Assembly (NCBI GenBank): GCA_016713025.1
Contig: JADJPZ010000004.1
Location: 806,001 to 870,000, forward strand
From: Saprospiraceae bacterium
GTDB lineage: Bacteria; Bacteroidota; Bacteroidia; Chitinophagales; Saprospiraceae
Length of the DNA stretch: 64,000 nucleotides
Direction: 5' to 3'
The notes beneath the pieces were generated by a model, which did no database searches, was not told where the DNA came from, and saw only the letters and a list, made by a program, of their open reading frames with translations. Shown one piece after another: positions 41,690 through 50,940 of the stretch; positions within the stretch are counted from its first letter, which is position 1; the number at the start of each line of letters is the position of its first letter. Made by a program: the position numbers and the translations under genes.

Positions 41690-42481
41690 TCACAGGTTTA
41701 AGGCTTGTTTTCTCATGTTTTCTGCTTCATCTGTACCAATATATCTGTCAATGATAAAATGACTCAGATACAACACCGGAGTAAGTATGATAGCCATACT
41801 GCCCTTATAGATATAATTTACAGTACCTATGGCAAGCACTCTGGTGATATCCCAATCAGAACCTATCCAGAAAGCTATCAGAAGAACTATATAACTATCT
41901 ACAAGCTGCGAAACCAATGTTGAACCTGTGGCTCTAAGCCAAATGTATTTATCTCCGGTGGCAGACTTGATTTTTTGAAAAACAAATACGTCCAGAATCT
42001 GGCCTACTAAAAATGCAAACATTGAGCCAACAATAATCCAAAGACCCTGACCCATTACTTTATTAAAAATCATGCTCATGTCACTCACATTTCTGGCTGG
42101 ATCATCTGACAGCCCACTCTGGAACTGCCACCAATCGTTTGGAGGCAAACAAATAGCTCCATAGACCATAATAAATGAATAAAACACTATCCCTATAGCG
42201 AGAAAAGATAAGGTTTTCACGGCTTTGCTGCCATAATACTCATTTATAATGTCAGTCATCACAAAAACCAAAGGCCATAGAATAGCACCTGCTGTAAGAT
42301 TAAATCCTAAGCCATCCACACCAAAAATCTTCATATTAAGTGGAGCTAAGCCAAAGAGTTTTTCCATAGAAAATATCTTGCCTCCTATAAACTCAGCAAC
42401 CAACGTATTGCCAATAAACAAACCTGTCAACAGGAAAAACAGAAAAACCCCCTTGTCTTGCAGTATCCTTTGTATTGCCAT
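41690..42481 (-). CDS. Queuosine precursor transporter (YhhQ family)
   Basis: The 263-residue membrane protein has six to seven helices. Family patterns are GLFIGNTLVAEFIGGKIF, AGAILWPLVFVMTDIINEYY, the motif GSKAVKTLSFLAIG and RATGSTLVSQLVDSYIVLLI. The family imports queuosine precursors such as preQ0/preQ1 or queuine for tRNA modification. No other queuosine gene is adjacent. The start at 42481 gives a standard length. Confidence 0.9.
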   Translation of the reverse strand: MAIQRILQDKGVFLFFLLTGLFIGNTLVAEFIGGKIFSMEKLFGLAPLNMKIFGVDGLGFNLTAGAILWPLVFVMTDIINEYYGSKAVKTLSFLAIGIVFYSFIMVYGAICLPPNDWWQFQSGLSDDPARNVSDMSMIFNKVMGQGLWIIVGSMFAFLVGQILDVFVFQKIKSATGDKYIWLRATGSTLVSQLVDSYIVLLIAFWIGSDWDITRVLAIGTVNYIYKGSMAIILTPVLYLSHFIIDRYIGTDEAENMRKQALNL

Positions 42482-42570
42482 AAACGCTTATGAATAATAA
42501 TTCTATTTACAAAATTAAATATTTTTTTTTGCAAAATTAAACTACATCTTTACTCCCCATATTGAGCTGA

Positions 42571-43308
42571 TTACAACTCATAATTTGGTTTGATAGAATG
42601 TATCCTGTCAGAACCATCATAAAAATTGCGAATAATTGAAACCACTTCATCAGGATCATCAGTGATGGGCAGCAAATCTAAGTCTTTGGAAGATATATTA
42701 TTTGCTTGTGACAACATCACATCATGAATCCATTGCTTCAGTCCTGACCAATATTCTGTTCCAACCAGGATCACAGGTACCATTGATATTTTATTGGTCT
42801 GAATCAAAGTGAGTACTTCAAACAGCTCATCTAATGTTCCAAAACCACCAGGACACACTACAAAGGCCTGTGCATACTTGACGAACATGACTTTTCTGAC
42901 GAAAAAATATCTGTGGTGCAGTATTTTTGATGGGTCAATGTATGGATTGTTGAACTGCTCAAAAGGAAGATCAATATTTAATCCCACTGAAAGTCCACCA
43001 CTTAGATAGGCTCCCTTATTTGCTGCTTCCATAATTCCTGGTCCTCCACCTGTGATCACACCAAATCCTTCTTCAGTACATTTTGCTGCAATATCTGTTG
43101 CAAGTTTGTAATATGGATCATCAGGTTTTGTCCTGGCTGAGCCGAAAATAGAAATACATGGATCCAACTTATTTAAACTCTCAAAGCCATCCACCAATTC
43201 AGCGATAACTTTGAACATCGTCCATGAGTTTTCGCCCTTGATTTCACTCCATTTCTTTATTTCGCGATGTATATGGGCATCTGCTTCTTTCAACTCTTTT
43301 TCACTCAT
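42571..43308 (-). CDS. LOG family protein (TIGR00730)
   Basis: The 245-residue Rossmann protein has the nucleotide-binding segment GVITGGGPGIMEAANKGAYL and the signature PGGFGTLDELFEVLT. LOG proteins cleave nucleoside 5'-monophosphates to free bases (cytokinin-type phosphoribohydrolases); in bacteria the physiological substrate is often unclear. It has its own 89-bp gap from the queuosine transporter and is probably cytosolic. Confidence 0.9.
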   Translation of the reverse strand: MSEKELKEADAHIHREIKKWSEIKGENSWTMFKVIAELVDGFESLNKLDPCISIFGSARTKPDDPYYKLATDIAAKCTEEGFGVITGGGPGIMEAANKGAYLSGGLSVGLNIDLPFEQFNNPYIDPSKILHHRYFFVRKVMFVKYAQAFVVCPGGFGTLDELFEVLTLIQTNKISMVPVILVGTEYWSGLKQWIHDVMLSQANNISSKDLDLLPITDDPDEVVSIIRNFYDGSDRIHSIKPNYEL

Positions 43309-43548
43309 GATTAATTTGTTTGTCTTTATAATTTACTGGGTGCTTCAATTCAAAAGTTATTTACTATTTACTATTATTAAGATAACACTCTACCGATTAA
43401 TATCAAAAAAAATACCTGCGATCCGATCATTTCAAAAGGCAGGTATTATAGTCAAAAGAAATTACATTGCGAAAAATTTTAATTTAAATTCATTGGAAAT
43501 GTGTCAATTAAAATTCTAAATTTTTGAAATCAAATTTACTTTAAGTAT

Positions 43549-43726
43549 AACCTAAATATCTAAAATGAGATTCGTAGTGAGAGCTTCAAATACAAGAAAA
43601 TCAGCGCTTTTAGCGACAAATCATAGTCACCACTATGGTGCGAAGCTAAAAGTGATCCGCCGCGGCGGAGACTGATTTTGAAGTATTTGGAGGTCGTAAT
43701 AGATTATCATTTTAGATTTTTAGGTT
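43549..43726. repeat. 178-bp inverted-repeat (hairpin) element
   Basis: The outer arms are AACCTAAATATCTAAAATGA and its near reverse complement TCATTTTAGATTTTTAGGTT. Inner paired blocks include AAATACAAGAAAATCAGC with GACTGATTTTGAAGTATTT, and GCTTTTAGC with GCTAAAAG. It contains CCGCCGCGGCGG, far richer in GC than its surroundings. The layout is MITE-like or REP-like. It begins 22 bp from the end of a regulator gene that lacks its usual C-terminus. The gap 43309-43548 holds nothing. Confidence 0.7.
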
Positions 43727-43747
43727 TAAGTTTTTGAACATGAAGAA

Positions 43748-45021
43748 CTAAACCAATTCTCCCTTATATTTCTCAAATTCCTCGCGAAGGTATTTGTTTA
43801 ATGCGCTAAAGTTGTCAAACTGATCAAAAACAGATGACATGGCATTGCTAGTTCTATTATTACACTGAACAAAAGTCTCCACATCATTCCCCGAGATAGA
43901 GCTACCCGAAAGTATGATAAGTCTTTCAACCACATTTCTTAATTCCCTGATATTTCCTGTCCAATTGACTTTTTGAAGCAGTTTTAAAGCCTGGGGTTCT
44001 ATTTTTTTGTGAGCGATATTGTATTCATCACAAACCATTCCAATGAAGTATTTGACTAATTCAGGAATATCTTCCACACGTTCATTGAGTGATGGTACTT
44101 TGATGATAATAACAGCCAACCTATGGTAAAGGTCTTCTCTGAAGTTGCCTTTGGCTATCTCTGCTCTCAAATCTTTATTGGTGGCTGCTATGACACGTAC
44201 ATCCACATTGATATCTTTCTCTCCCCCAACTCTGGTAATCTTATTCTCCTGAAGTGCGCGCAATACCTTTGCCTGTGCCGAAAGACTCATGTCGCCGATT
44301 TCATCAAGAAACAAAGTACCTCCATGCGCTTGTTCACATTTACCCAGCCTTTGTTTTATTGCAGATGTAAATGATCCTTTTTCATGCCCAAACAATTCAG
44401 ATTCAATTAATTCTGAAGGTATAGCAGCACAATTCACTTCTACTATGGGGTAATCTTTCCTTCTACTCAATTGATGTATCCATCTGGCAACCAACTCCTT
44501 ACCAGTACCATTTTGACCGGTGATCAGTACTCTGGCTTCTGTCGGAGCTACTTTATCGATGGTGGATTTGATCAGTTCCATATTGGCAGACTCGCCTATC
44601 ATATCCTGAATCTTAGATTTGTACACCTTTTTTGCAAGACTTTTTTCTCAGTTATAAGACTGGATTTATCTAATGCATTACGTAAAGTAATCAGAAGTCT
44701 GTTCAGATCGGGTGGCTTTTGTATAAAATCAAAGGCACCTTTTTTTACAGCTTCTACAGCGGTGTCAATATTACCATGTCCTGATATCATAACCACAGGC
44801 GTGTCCGGCGTCAAATTTTGTATTTTTTCGATCGCTTCCATACCATCCATTCGCGGCATTTTTACATCCAGAATGATCACATCATAACTTTGTTGCTTGA
44901 TTTTGACAATACAATCCAGCCCATCAACTGCTTCGTCCACTTCATATTTTTCAAACTCCAAAATATCTTTTAGTGTCTTTCTGATACTCTTGTCATCGTC
45001 CACAATCAAAATCTTAGCCAT
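43748..45021 (-). pseudogene. NtrC-type response regulator, frameshifted and lacking HTH domain
   Basis: The receiver (45021 to about 44640) has KILIVDDDKS, phosphoacceptor D in YDVIILDVKMPRMDG and the lysine in FIQKPPDL. The AAA+ module (from about 44640) has Walker A GQNGTGKELVARW, Walker B GTLFLDEIGDM and the R-finger region FREDLYHRLAV. The break is in GAGAAAAAAGTC; one more A would join the frames. The sigma-54 loop reads GSFTSA instead of GAFTGA. The chain stops at FEKYKGELV, where relatives continue into a Fis-type helix-turn-helix, so DNA binding is probably lost. Confidence 0.8.
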
Positions 45022-45085
45022 ACGTTATATATTTGTATTTTAAAAATGATAAAATCGGATACTATTTGAAATAATAGTTTGAAGG

Positions 45086-45188
45086 CAATGTCGTTTAAAT
45101 AAGGAATTTTTTCTTTGTTTTTACCCTATCTAAATCTTTCCCTTGCAAGGGAAAGACTTCATAAAAATGCCTTAACTAAACGACATTG
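45086..45188. repeat. MITE-like 103-bp element, intact copy
   Basis: Perfect 12-bp terminal inverted repeats, CAATGTCGTTTA at 45086-45097 and TAAACGACATTG at 45177-45188, enclose an internal palindrome TCTTTCCCTTGC/GCAAGGGAAAGA (45135-45156). A decayed second copy is at 39934-40035. No open frame. Confidence 0.8.
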
Positions 45189-45336
45189 AATTTCAGGGTG
45201 TAAATATATAATCTTTTTTAATAATAGGTAATATTTTTTATATCAATTTTATAAATATTAATTTATTTTGTAATTTGTATTATTGATTTATGTGAATCAT
45301 TTAACTTTGGGCATTATTTTAAATTCTGAAAAAAAA

Positions 45337-46434
45337 ATGAAAAATAAAATGAATCTTGCTGTCATTATAGGCGGCAAATCTCCGGAGCACGCCATATCTC
45401 TGAGATCCGGTCGTAGTGTAGTTCAGTCCCTTGATTCTGAAAAATATGACATTACTGTTATTGGCATCAACAAGGAAGGCATTTGGCATCTTCAGGATAC
45501 CAACGATTTTTTACTTCACGCTGATGATAATGTAAAAATAACCCTAAAACCTTCTGATACAAAAGTATTTCTTGACACCAATGGTAAAAAGACCATCCTT
45601 TACAACAGAAAAAATAACCGCAAAATTAAGGTTATTGATGTCGCATTCCCGGTGATTCATGGTGCCTATGGTGAAGATGGAATTATTCAGGGTCTGTTTA
45701 GATCTGTCAATGTTCCTTTTGTGGGTGTCGACTTGATGGCGTCTTCTGTAGGCATGGATAAAGATATAGCTAAAAGGCTCTGGAGAGATGCCAATATCCC
45801 GATCGCTGCTTTTGAAGTAATAGATCTCAGCAATAAAAGCAAGGTGCGATATGAGGATATCATTAAAAAACTTGGTACTCCGGTATTTGTCAAACCTGCC
45901 AATGCGGGTTCATCTGTAGGAGTGCACAAAGTCACCACCAAAGAAGAATTTAAGGCAGCTGTGAAAGATGGCTTCCTTTATGATAGAAAATTGCTTGTAG
46001 AAGAAGCTATCACCGGGATAGAAGTGGAATGTGCCGTATTAGGCAATGAATTTCCTGAAGGGTCTGTCATAGGTGGCATCATGCCGACAGAACAGTTCTA
46101 CTCTTATGATGCCAAGTACATCAGCAGCTCCGGTGCAAAACTGATGATTCCTGCCCCTATATCTCCTGAAGTAGCTTCACTGATAAAAACGACAGCTATC
46201 AAAGCTTTCAGATGTATAGGAGCTGAGGGTCTTTCAAGAGTAGATTTTTTTCTGAAACCTGACAACACCATTGTCATCAATGAAATCAATACTATGCCGG
46301 GCTTTACGAGTATATCAATGTATCCTAAACTTTGGGAAGCTACGGGATTGCCTTATCCTAAATTACTCGATCGTTTGATAGATCTGGCTATAGACAGACA
46401 TAAAACCGTCAAAAAACTCAAAACCAGTTGGTAG
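45337..46434 (+). CDS. ddl: D-alanine--D-alanine ligase
   Basis: The protein of about 365 residues has the N-terminal LAVIIGGKSPEHAISLRSGR, the ATP-grasp core (GTPVFVKPANAGSSVGVHKV, LLVEEAITGIEVECAVLGN) and the metal-binding end INEINTMPGFTSISMYPKLW. It joins two D-alanines for peptidoglycan in the cytosol. The frame extends to 45283, but that part is unlike the family; the ATG at 45337 was chosen. The final active-site region keeps the usual residues, so normal D-Ala-D-Ala specificity is likely. Confidence 0.93.
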   Translation: MKNKMNLAVIIGGKSPEHAISLRSGRSVVQSLDSEKYDITVIGINKEGIWHLQDTNDFLLHADDNVKITLKPSDTKVFLDTNGKKTILYNRKNNRKIKVIDVAFPVIHGAYGEDGIIQGLFRSVNVPFVGVDLMASSVGMDKDIAKRLWRDANIPIAAFEVIDLSNKSKVRYEDIIKKLGTPVFVKPANAGSSVGVHKVTTKEEFKAAVKDGFLYDRKLLVEEAITGIEVECAVLGNEFPEGSVIGGIMPTEQFYSYDAKYISSSGAKLMIPAPISPEVASLIKTTAIKAFRCIGAEGLSRVDFFLKPDNTIVINEINTMPGFTSISMYPKLWEATGLPYPKLLDRLIDLAIDRHKTVKKLKTSW

Positions 46435-46461
46435 GATTTTTACAAGTAATGCCCCCAAGCA

Positions 46462-46688
46462 GGCGCGAGTTTGTGACTCGTGCCCTGGTACCTTTTCATT
46501 GTTGAATAAGTTCAAAACGAGGTAAAAATAAAAATAGGAGAATAAGATACAAATTTCTGTGTAAAGTTGGAGTATATTTTGTTTATTTTTGCAATTGTAG
46601 TTGCAGTTAATGTAAAGGTAGGTAATTTTTTTTTAGCTGGGTCTTGGGTAATAATTAGTGTTATAGGCACATGTTGCAAACTTGCGCC
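46462..46688. repeat. Two REP-like hairpins
   Basis: GGCGCGAGT-TTGTG-ACTCGTGCC at 46462-46484 folds into a hairpin. A decayed relative, GGCACATGT-TGCAA-ACTTGCGCC, lies at 46666-46688 and matches the reverse complement of the first. Flanks also match in part (AGCAGG and CCAGCAG). Nothing else was found in the 312-bp gap. Confidence 0.5.
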
Positions 46689-46746
46689 AGCAGAGAAATA
46701 TCAGGTTTTTTTTTTTGTTACATTGTTGAAAAAGCAGTTAATCATT

Positions 46747-47505
46747 TCATCTAAACAAAGATTTTCCCTGCAACGCCTGCACCAACGTAAAAACAGCCAA
46801 TAAGCCATACAAAATGGAGATCATAACAGTCAATTTCAGATCTTTGAGCACATAATATGCGACCACTGGCAAGACTTGCAATGCATGCATACCTATAAAA
46901 TGTGCGATACGAAGGTCACCTGCAAGCTTACTCCAACCTACGATGTAAAGATCGGAATTGTCATTGACCAAACCCACGGTATGGCTCAATCTACTTCCCA
47001 TCAAAAAACCCTGAAAGGAGAAGATCACAAAAATGATCAGACTCAGTCGGATCGCCCACAGATAATAGTCGGGCAGTTCTGGAAATTTCCCAGAGAAAAA
47101 CAGCATTGCAATGTAAGCAGTATACAGGGTCACTAACGAAGCAGCTATCGCCATCATAGAAAATAAGGTGGCGTAGATTGGCGTACTCAAATTGAAATGG
47201 GATTCTTGTCCTTTGCTGGCTTGCCACGATATATAAATGATTTCAAAACCCAATAAAATTATAATGGACCAGTTGAAGACTTCGATATTAAACTTGGGTA
47301 GATAATGACAGTACCAAGCCATTGCCCATGCATATAAGAAGGTAGAAAAAGCAAATTTAAAGGGTTTAAACCATGCATTGACACCATAAACTTGAGTAGT
47401 AGTCAATTTTGTGAGTAGTAGACAAGCGATAGCAAAAAATAAACAAGCTAAGCCGTAGTAAAATAAAGTTTCGTTGCGGAATTTAAGTTGTTCTATAAAA
47501 TACAT
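46747..47505 (-). CDS. Integral membrane protein, function unknown
   Basis: The 252-residue protein has about seven hydrophobic segments starting near residues 15, 45, 78, 110, 147, 195 and 220. The recurring aromatic and histidine residues (WAMAWYCHYL, GFLMGSRLSHTVG, RIAHFIGMHALQVLPVV) suggest buried histidines that could bind a metal or haem, but I recognise no family. It is read toward the ddl side, 24 bp after a GNAT gene on the same strand. It could share that transcript. Confidence 0.6.
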   Translation of the reverse strand: MYFIEQLKFRNETLFYYGLACLFFAIACLLLTKLTTTQVYGVNAWFKPFKFAFSTFLYAWAMAWYCHYLPKFNIEVFNWSIIILLGFEIIYISWQASKGQESHFNLSTPIYATLFSMMAIAASLVTLYTAYIAMLFFSGKFPELPDYYLWAIRLSLIIFVIFSFQGFLMGSRLSHTVGLVNDNSDLYIVGWSKLAGDLRIAHFIGMHALQVLPVVAYYVLKDLKLTVMISILYGLLAVFTLVQALQGKSLFR

Positions 47506-47529
47506 GATACAAAATTAGTCGTAAAATTT

Positions 47530-48135
47530 TTATTGTTGGGTTTGTTCCGCCCTTTCTTTGATTAATTTCAACCATCTATCATGCAGTTTTTGTAGTTTAT
47601 TAGGCTGAAGCAACATGTCCAAATTTTTTCCATTATAATCAAATTCTCCCAAAAGTTGAAAGTTGTTCTTTAAATAAAAGCGTATGGCTTTTTCATTATC
47701 AGCTTGAACTCCAGCCCATAAAATCACTCTTTTTATATGGTATTCTTTTATGTCGTTTAGGACAAAATGAAACAGAATGTTCCCTAATCCACAACTTTGC
47801 CATGCATCAGCTACCGATGGTGCAAACGTACAATCTGTGCTTTCATCAAGGTTTATTCCGTAAGATTGATAACGATTGCGGTCGTGGTCTAAGTAACCTT
47901 TTTTTATAATAAAATACGCTACAATACTTTGGCTTAATATATCTACTGCTATATATCCAATGTTTTTGTCTGTATCATAATAGTCGGATACAGACTGCAA
48001 ATCAAAGGCATGTGGGCCAAAGCGTCTTTTCGTGTCCAAGCTGAGATTATCAAAATATTTACACAAGTTTTCGTAGTCTGGTTGCTCAAGTTTTCGTAAA
48101 ATTACTTGTTTATTATCTTTCGTTGTGATTGTCAT
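47530..48135 (-). CDS. GNAT-family N-acetyltransferase
   Basis: The 201-residue protein starts ITTKDNKQVILRKLEQPDYE, and its acetyl-CoA site is VADAWQSCGLGNILFHFVLN, followed by AIRFYLKNNFQLLGEF. It transfers an acetyl group to an amine; the substrate is unknown. It is one of several small single-domain enzymes on this strand between 46.7 and 50.3 kb. Confidence 0.85.
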   Translation of the reverse strand: MTITTKDNKQVILRKLEQPDYENLCKYFDNLSLDTKRRFGPHAFDLQSVSDYYDTDKNIGYIAVDILSQSIVAYFIIKKGYLDHDRNRYQSYGINLDESTDCTFAPSVADAWQSCGLGNILFHFVLNDIKEYHIKRVILWAGVQADNEKAIRFYLKNNFQLLGEFDYNGKNLDMLLQPNKLQKLHDRWLKLIKERAEQTQQ

Positions 48136-48176
48136 AAATCTAAGTTCTTTAAAAATTTATTGTAATTAAAGCGTAG

Positions 48177-48521
48177 TTACCCATTTTTTAAAAAATCCCC
48201 GTCAATAATCATCAATTTCACACTGTGATTACTGATAGATCTATGTGAACTCAAATTGTCTGAAACGACATAAGTCATCCCTGCTGACAATTCGAACATC
48301 TGCCCATCTTCCAGTTCACTTATAAATTGGCCTTCAAGACAGTGTACTATGTGTCCTTTTTGGCACCAATGATCAGCTAGATAACCCGCAGAATAAGCTA
48401 CAATTCTTATTCGTAAGCCTTCATATAACATCGTTTGCCATGTGGCTATGCCAGTTTCACCTGGTTATTCTACTTTGGGTATTTTGGTCCAGTCAATTGT
48501 CTGAAAAGGGATGTTGCTCAT
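48177..48521 (-). pseudogene. DHCW-motif cupin protein with premature stop
   Basis: From ATG 48521 the frame reads MSNIPFQTIDWTKIPKVE, an in-frame TAA, then PGETGIATWQTMLYEGLRIR, the defining DHCW in GYLADHWCQKGHIVHCLEGQ and SDNLSSHRS to the stop at 48177. All parts of a 114-residue cupin are in one frame except the nonsense codon. An internal ATG (48431) could yield an 84-residue fragment lacking the first strands. Function of the family is unknown. Confidence 0.8.
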
Positions 48522-48584
48522 TTTATTAATTCTAAAAGTGATTATATTAATTGATGTTAGGCTAAACTATTTTCATGTATTATC

Positions 48585-48989
48585 TACTTGATTTCATCGC
48601 TTTGACCTTCTTTACATTGTCATCAGATAAGAACTTTTGATATTCATCCGATTCCATGCCAAAAAGAGCGACCTTCCCATTTGTGTCACTATGAATGCCA
48701 AATCCATACGTTTTTGTCAAAGGTGAAGCACGGAAACAAGGTTGGCCTTTGGAAAAAACTGTTCTCTCGCTTTCGGGTATTCTTCTGAGATTAGGTCGTT
48801 TCTATCGGCAAAGACTTGAAAAAAAATGTCATCAGAAGTATAATAATATGGACTAGCCGAGATAATTTCATATTGCTTCTGAGCCACTGTTTTTGTATCT
48901 TTTGCAGGTGGTATCGTGCCAGTACTCGCCTTGGTGTCTTCTGCTACTTCAATGAAAGTGCTGTAATAATTTGTGGAATGTGTCTTCAT
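48585..48989 (-). pseudogene. DUF6157-like protein, frameshifted
   Basis: The first frame starts KTHSTNYYSTFIEVAEDTKA and includes QYEIISASPYYYTSDDIFFQ. After EQFF the match moves one frame over: SKGQPCFRASPLTKTYGFGI, then FGMESDEYQKFLSDDNVKKV, ending at 48585. One missing T in a run of six (near 48759-48764) splits the gene; the joined product has about 134 residues. Function unknown. Confidence 0.8.
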
Positions 48990-49053
48990 TTTTTTGATTT
49001 ATTTGTCTGTAAATTTTATCATTCTTGATTTTAATGTACATCTTTCCTTGAAT

Positions 49054-49584
49054 TTACAAACTTTCAAATTCTTTTGGATACCTTACAAGACCAGATACAT
49101 TTTTTAATCCGTCATTTACCAATTCAAATGCCATAAAAACATTCGAAGGGACATTGTATGGTGATATGATGTTCCATTTTTCAGCTGCTTCAAAACCAAA
49201 TTTTGGATAATATTTTGCATGTCCCAATACAATTACTGACTTAAATTGCAATTCCCTTGCCTTATCAATTCCGTGGTTGATGAGCAGTTTTCCGATTCCT
49301 TTTCTTTGATGTGCGGGAATTACAGCTAATGGTGCAAGCGCTAGACTCTCAGTTTCAGTTTCGTTTTCTTCTATGATTTTGATCCTTGTAAATAAAATAT
49401 GTCCTACAATTTTTTCATCCAGAGTTGCCACTAAAGAAAGTTGGGGAACAAAATCTTCAGCATTATTTCGCAAAGCATTGACCAATTTCGCTTCATTTTC
49501 TTGTCCAAAAGCAGCGGCAACTATTTCAAAAATTTGATCATAGTCTTTTTTATTTTCCTGCCGAATGAGCACTTGAGTTATCAT
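49054..49584 (-). CDS. GNAT-family N-acetyltransferase (YhbS-like)
   Basis: The 176-residue protein has the YhbS-type pattern: IRQENKKDYDQIFEIVAAAF, HILFTRIKI, the acetyl-CoA loop LAVIPAHQRKGIGKLLINHG, then VIVLGHAKYYPKFGFEAAEK. The substrate is unknown. It begins 11 bases after the SUMF1-type gene stop, so the two are probably co-transcribed. Confidence 0.88.
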   Translation of the reverse strand: MITQVLIRQENKKDYDQIFEIVAAAFGQENEAKLVNALRNNAEDFVPQLSLVATLDEKIVGHILFTRIKIIEENETETESLALAPLAVIPAHQRKGIGKLLINHGIDKARELQFKSVIVLGHAKYYPKFGFEAAEKWNIISPYNVPSNVFMAFELVNDGLKNVSGLVRYPKEFESL

Positions 49585-49595
49585 ATATTGGTATT

Positions 49596-50297
49596 TTATG
49601 AAGTTGGATTTTCTGTCAAGTTTCTTGCAATTCTAAATCCAAGATCATCAATTTTAAATTTTAAAGGATGACTTCTTCGTCGATTGGTAGCCATTACACT
49701 CCGCTCTTCATCTGACCAGCCACCACCTCTGATTATACGGTATGTGCCATAAACTGATTCATCATATATGTCAGAACACCATTCCCAGACATTGCCGAGC
49801 ATATCATATAGTCCCCAAGGATTAGGTGCTTTTTGACCTACGATATGTGTTGTCAATGATGAGTTATCTTTGTACCAGGCTATATCGTTTATATTTCCAT
49901 ATCTATTACCAGGTGTCCCTGCTTTACATGCATATTCCCATTCAGCTTCAGTTGGGAGTCGAAATCCATTTGATGTGATATCAAAAGAAATTTCTTCGAT
50001 TTCATCTTGGATTTCATAACAAGGAATTAGCCTTTTATGAATTGATAATTTATTGCAAAAACACACCGCATCTTTCCAAGTCACTGATTCAATGGGCCGA
50101 TTGTTGCCTTTTAAAGTACTTGGGTCTTCAGATGTAATGGCAAAATAAAGTTCTTGTGTTACTAAAATTTTTGAAAGCAAAAAGGGTTGCACTTCAACGC
50201 TCCATTGCTTTTTAAGTCTATCATCTCTTAACTCTACAGTTCCACTAGGTATCCTGACCATTTGATGGTCTAAGTCAATAATGTTAATAGCGTTCAA
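49596..50297 (-). CDS. Formylglycine-generating-enzyme (SUMF1) domain protein
   Basis: The 233-residue protein is a single FGE-sulfatase domain: MVRIPSGTVELRD, ESVTWKDAVCFCNKLS, FRLPTEAEWEYACKAGTPGN, NPWGLYDMLGNVWEWCSDIY and RIIRGGGWSDEE. True FGE activates sulfatases by oxidising cysteine with two copper-binding cysteines; those are not obvious here, so it may be a binding or other modifying member. There is no signal peptide. It lies upstream of a GNAT gene in one short operon. Confidence 0.85.
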   Translation of the reverse strand: MNAINIIDLDHQMVRIPSGTVELRDDRLKKQWSVEVQPFLLSKILVTQELYFAITSEDPSTLKGNNRPIESVTWKDAVCFCNKLSIHKRLIPCYEIQDEIEEISFDITSNGFRLPTEAEWEYACKAGTPGNRYGNINDIAWYKDNSSLTTHIVGQKAPNPWGLYDMLGNVWEWCSDIYDESVYGTYRIIRGGGWSDEERSVMATNRRRSHPLKFKIDDLGFRIARNLTENPTS

Positions 50298-50476
50298 TAT
50301 TTTTATTGTTTTAAAATCTGTATAGGACTTTTAATCATCTTTTATTCTATCACCAACTATTGATAAACAGATAAAACGCCAATTTTGTGTTAAACGTCTA
50401 ACATATACGTAATTATTTTTTCATTCCTACAAAGAAACTTAATTTTTTGAATGCATTAAATTTTTTAAAACTATAT

Positions 50477-50940
50477 TTATTGTTTTGCTTTCTTCAGTCT
50501 GCTCAGATGTATTGGAGTGATGCCCAAATAAGAAGCTATCATGTGTTGTGGTACTCGATTATGGATATTGGGGAAAACTTCGGTAATAGAGTCATATCGC
50601 TGTTTTGGTGTCCTGATATAAGTATTTTTAATTCTGTCGTCCTGATATATAAAGTAATATTCAGCGATGAGTCTTCCCATTTTTTACCCTGCTTGGAGAT
50701 GTTCGTATCCCCAATCTATCGTGGCCCGTGGCAGTACGACTACTTCAGTTTCTTCTAAGGCTTGTAAACTATAAAAGGAGGGCAATTTCTGAATGAAATT
50801 GGAATAATCTGCAATAAATTGATTTTCTAGTGCAAAGTGAATGGTATGCTCCATACCTTCATGATCGGTGATGAGTACCCTGATGATTCCTTTATTGATA
50901 AAAAATACTTCATGGGGAACCGTGCTAGGTTTACTAACCC
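50477..50940 (-). pseudogene. Crp/Fnr-family regulator, 5'-truncated by IS982 and with nonsense codon
   Basis: Reading from the IS edge at 50940 gives VSKPSTVPHEVFFINKGIIR, then MEHTIHFALENQFIADYSNF and VVVLPRATIDWGYEHLQAG. An in-frame TAA follows before KMGRLIAEYYFIYQDDRI and the HTH-region end VPQHMIASYLGITPIHLSRL. The codon was probably GAA. The first third of the effector domain is missing and is not found beyond the IS, where other DNA begins. It is dead. Confidence 0.85.

Noticed and set aside
49596..50297. True formylglycine-generating enzyme for sulfatases
   Set aside because: The copper-binding cysteine pair is not evident and no sulfatase gene is near, so only the domain family is claimed.
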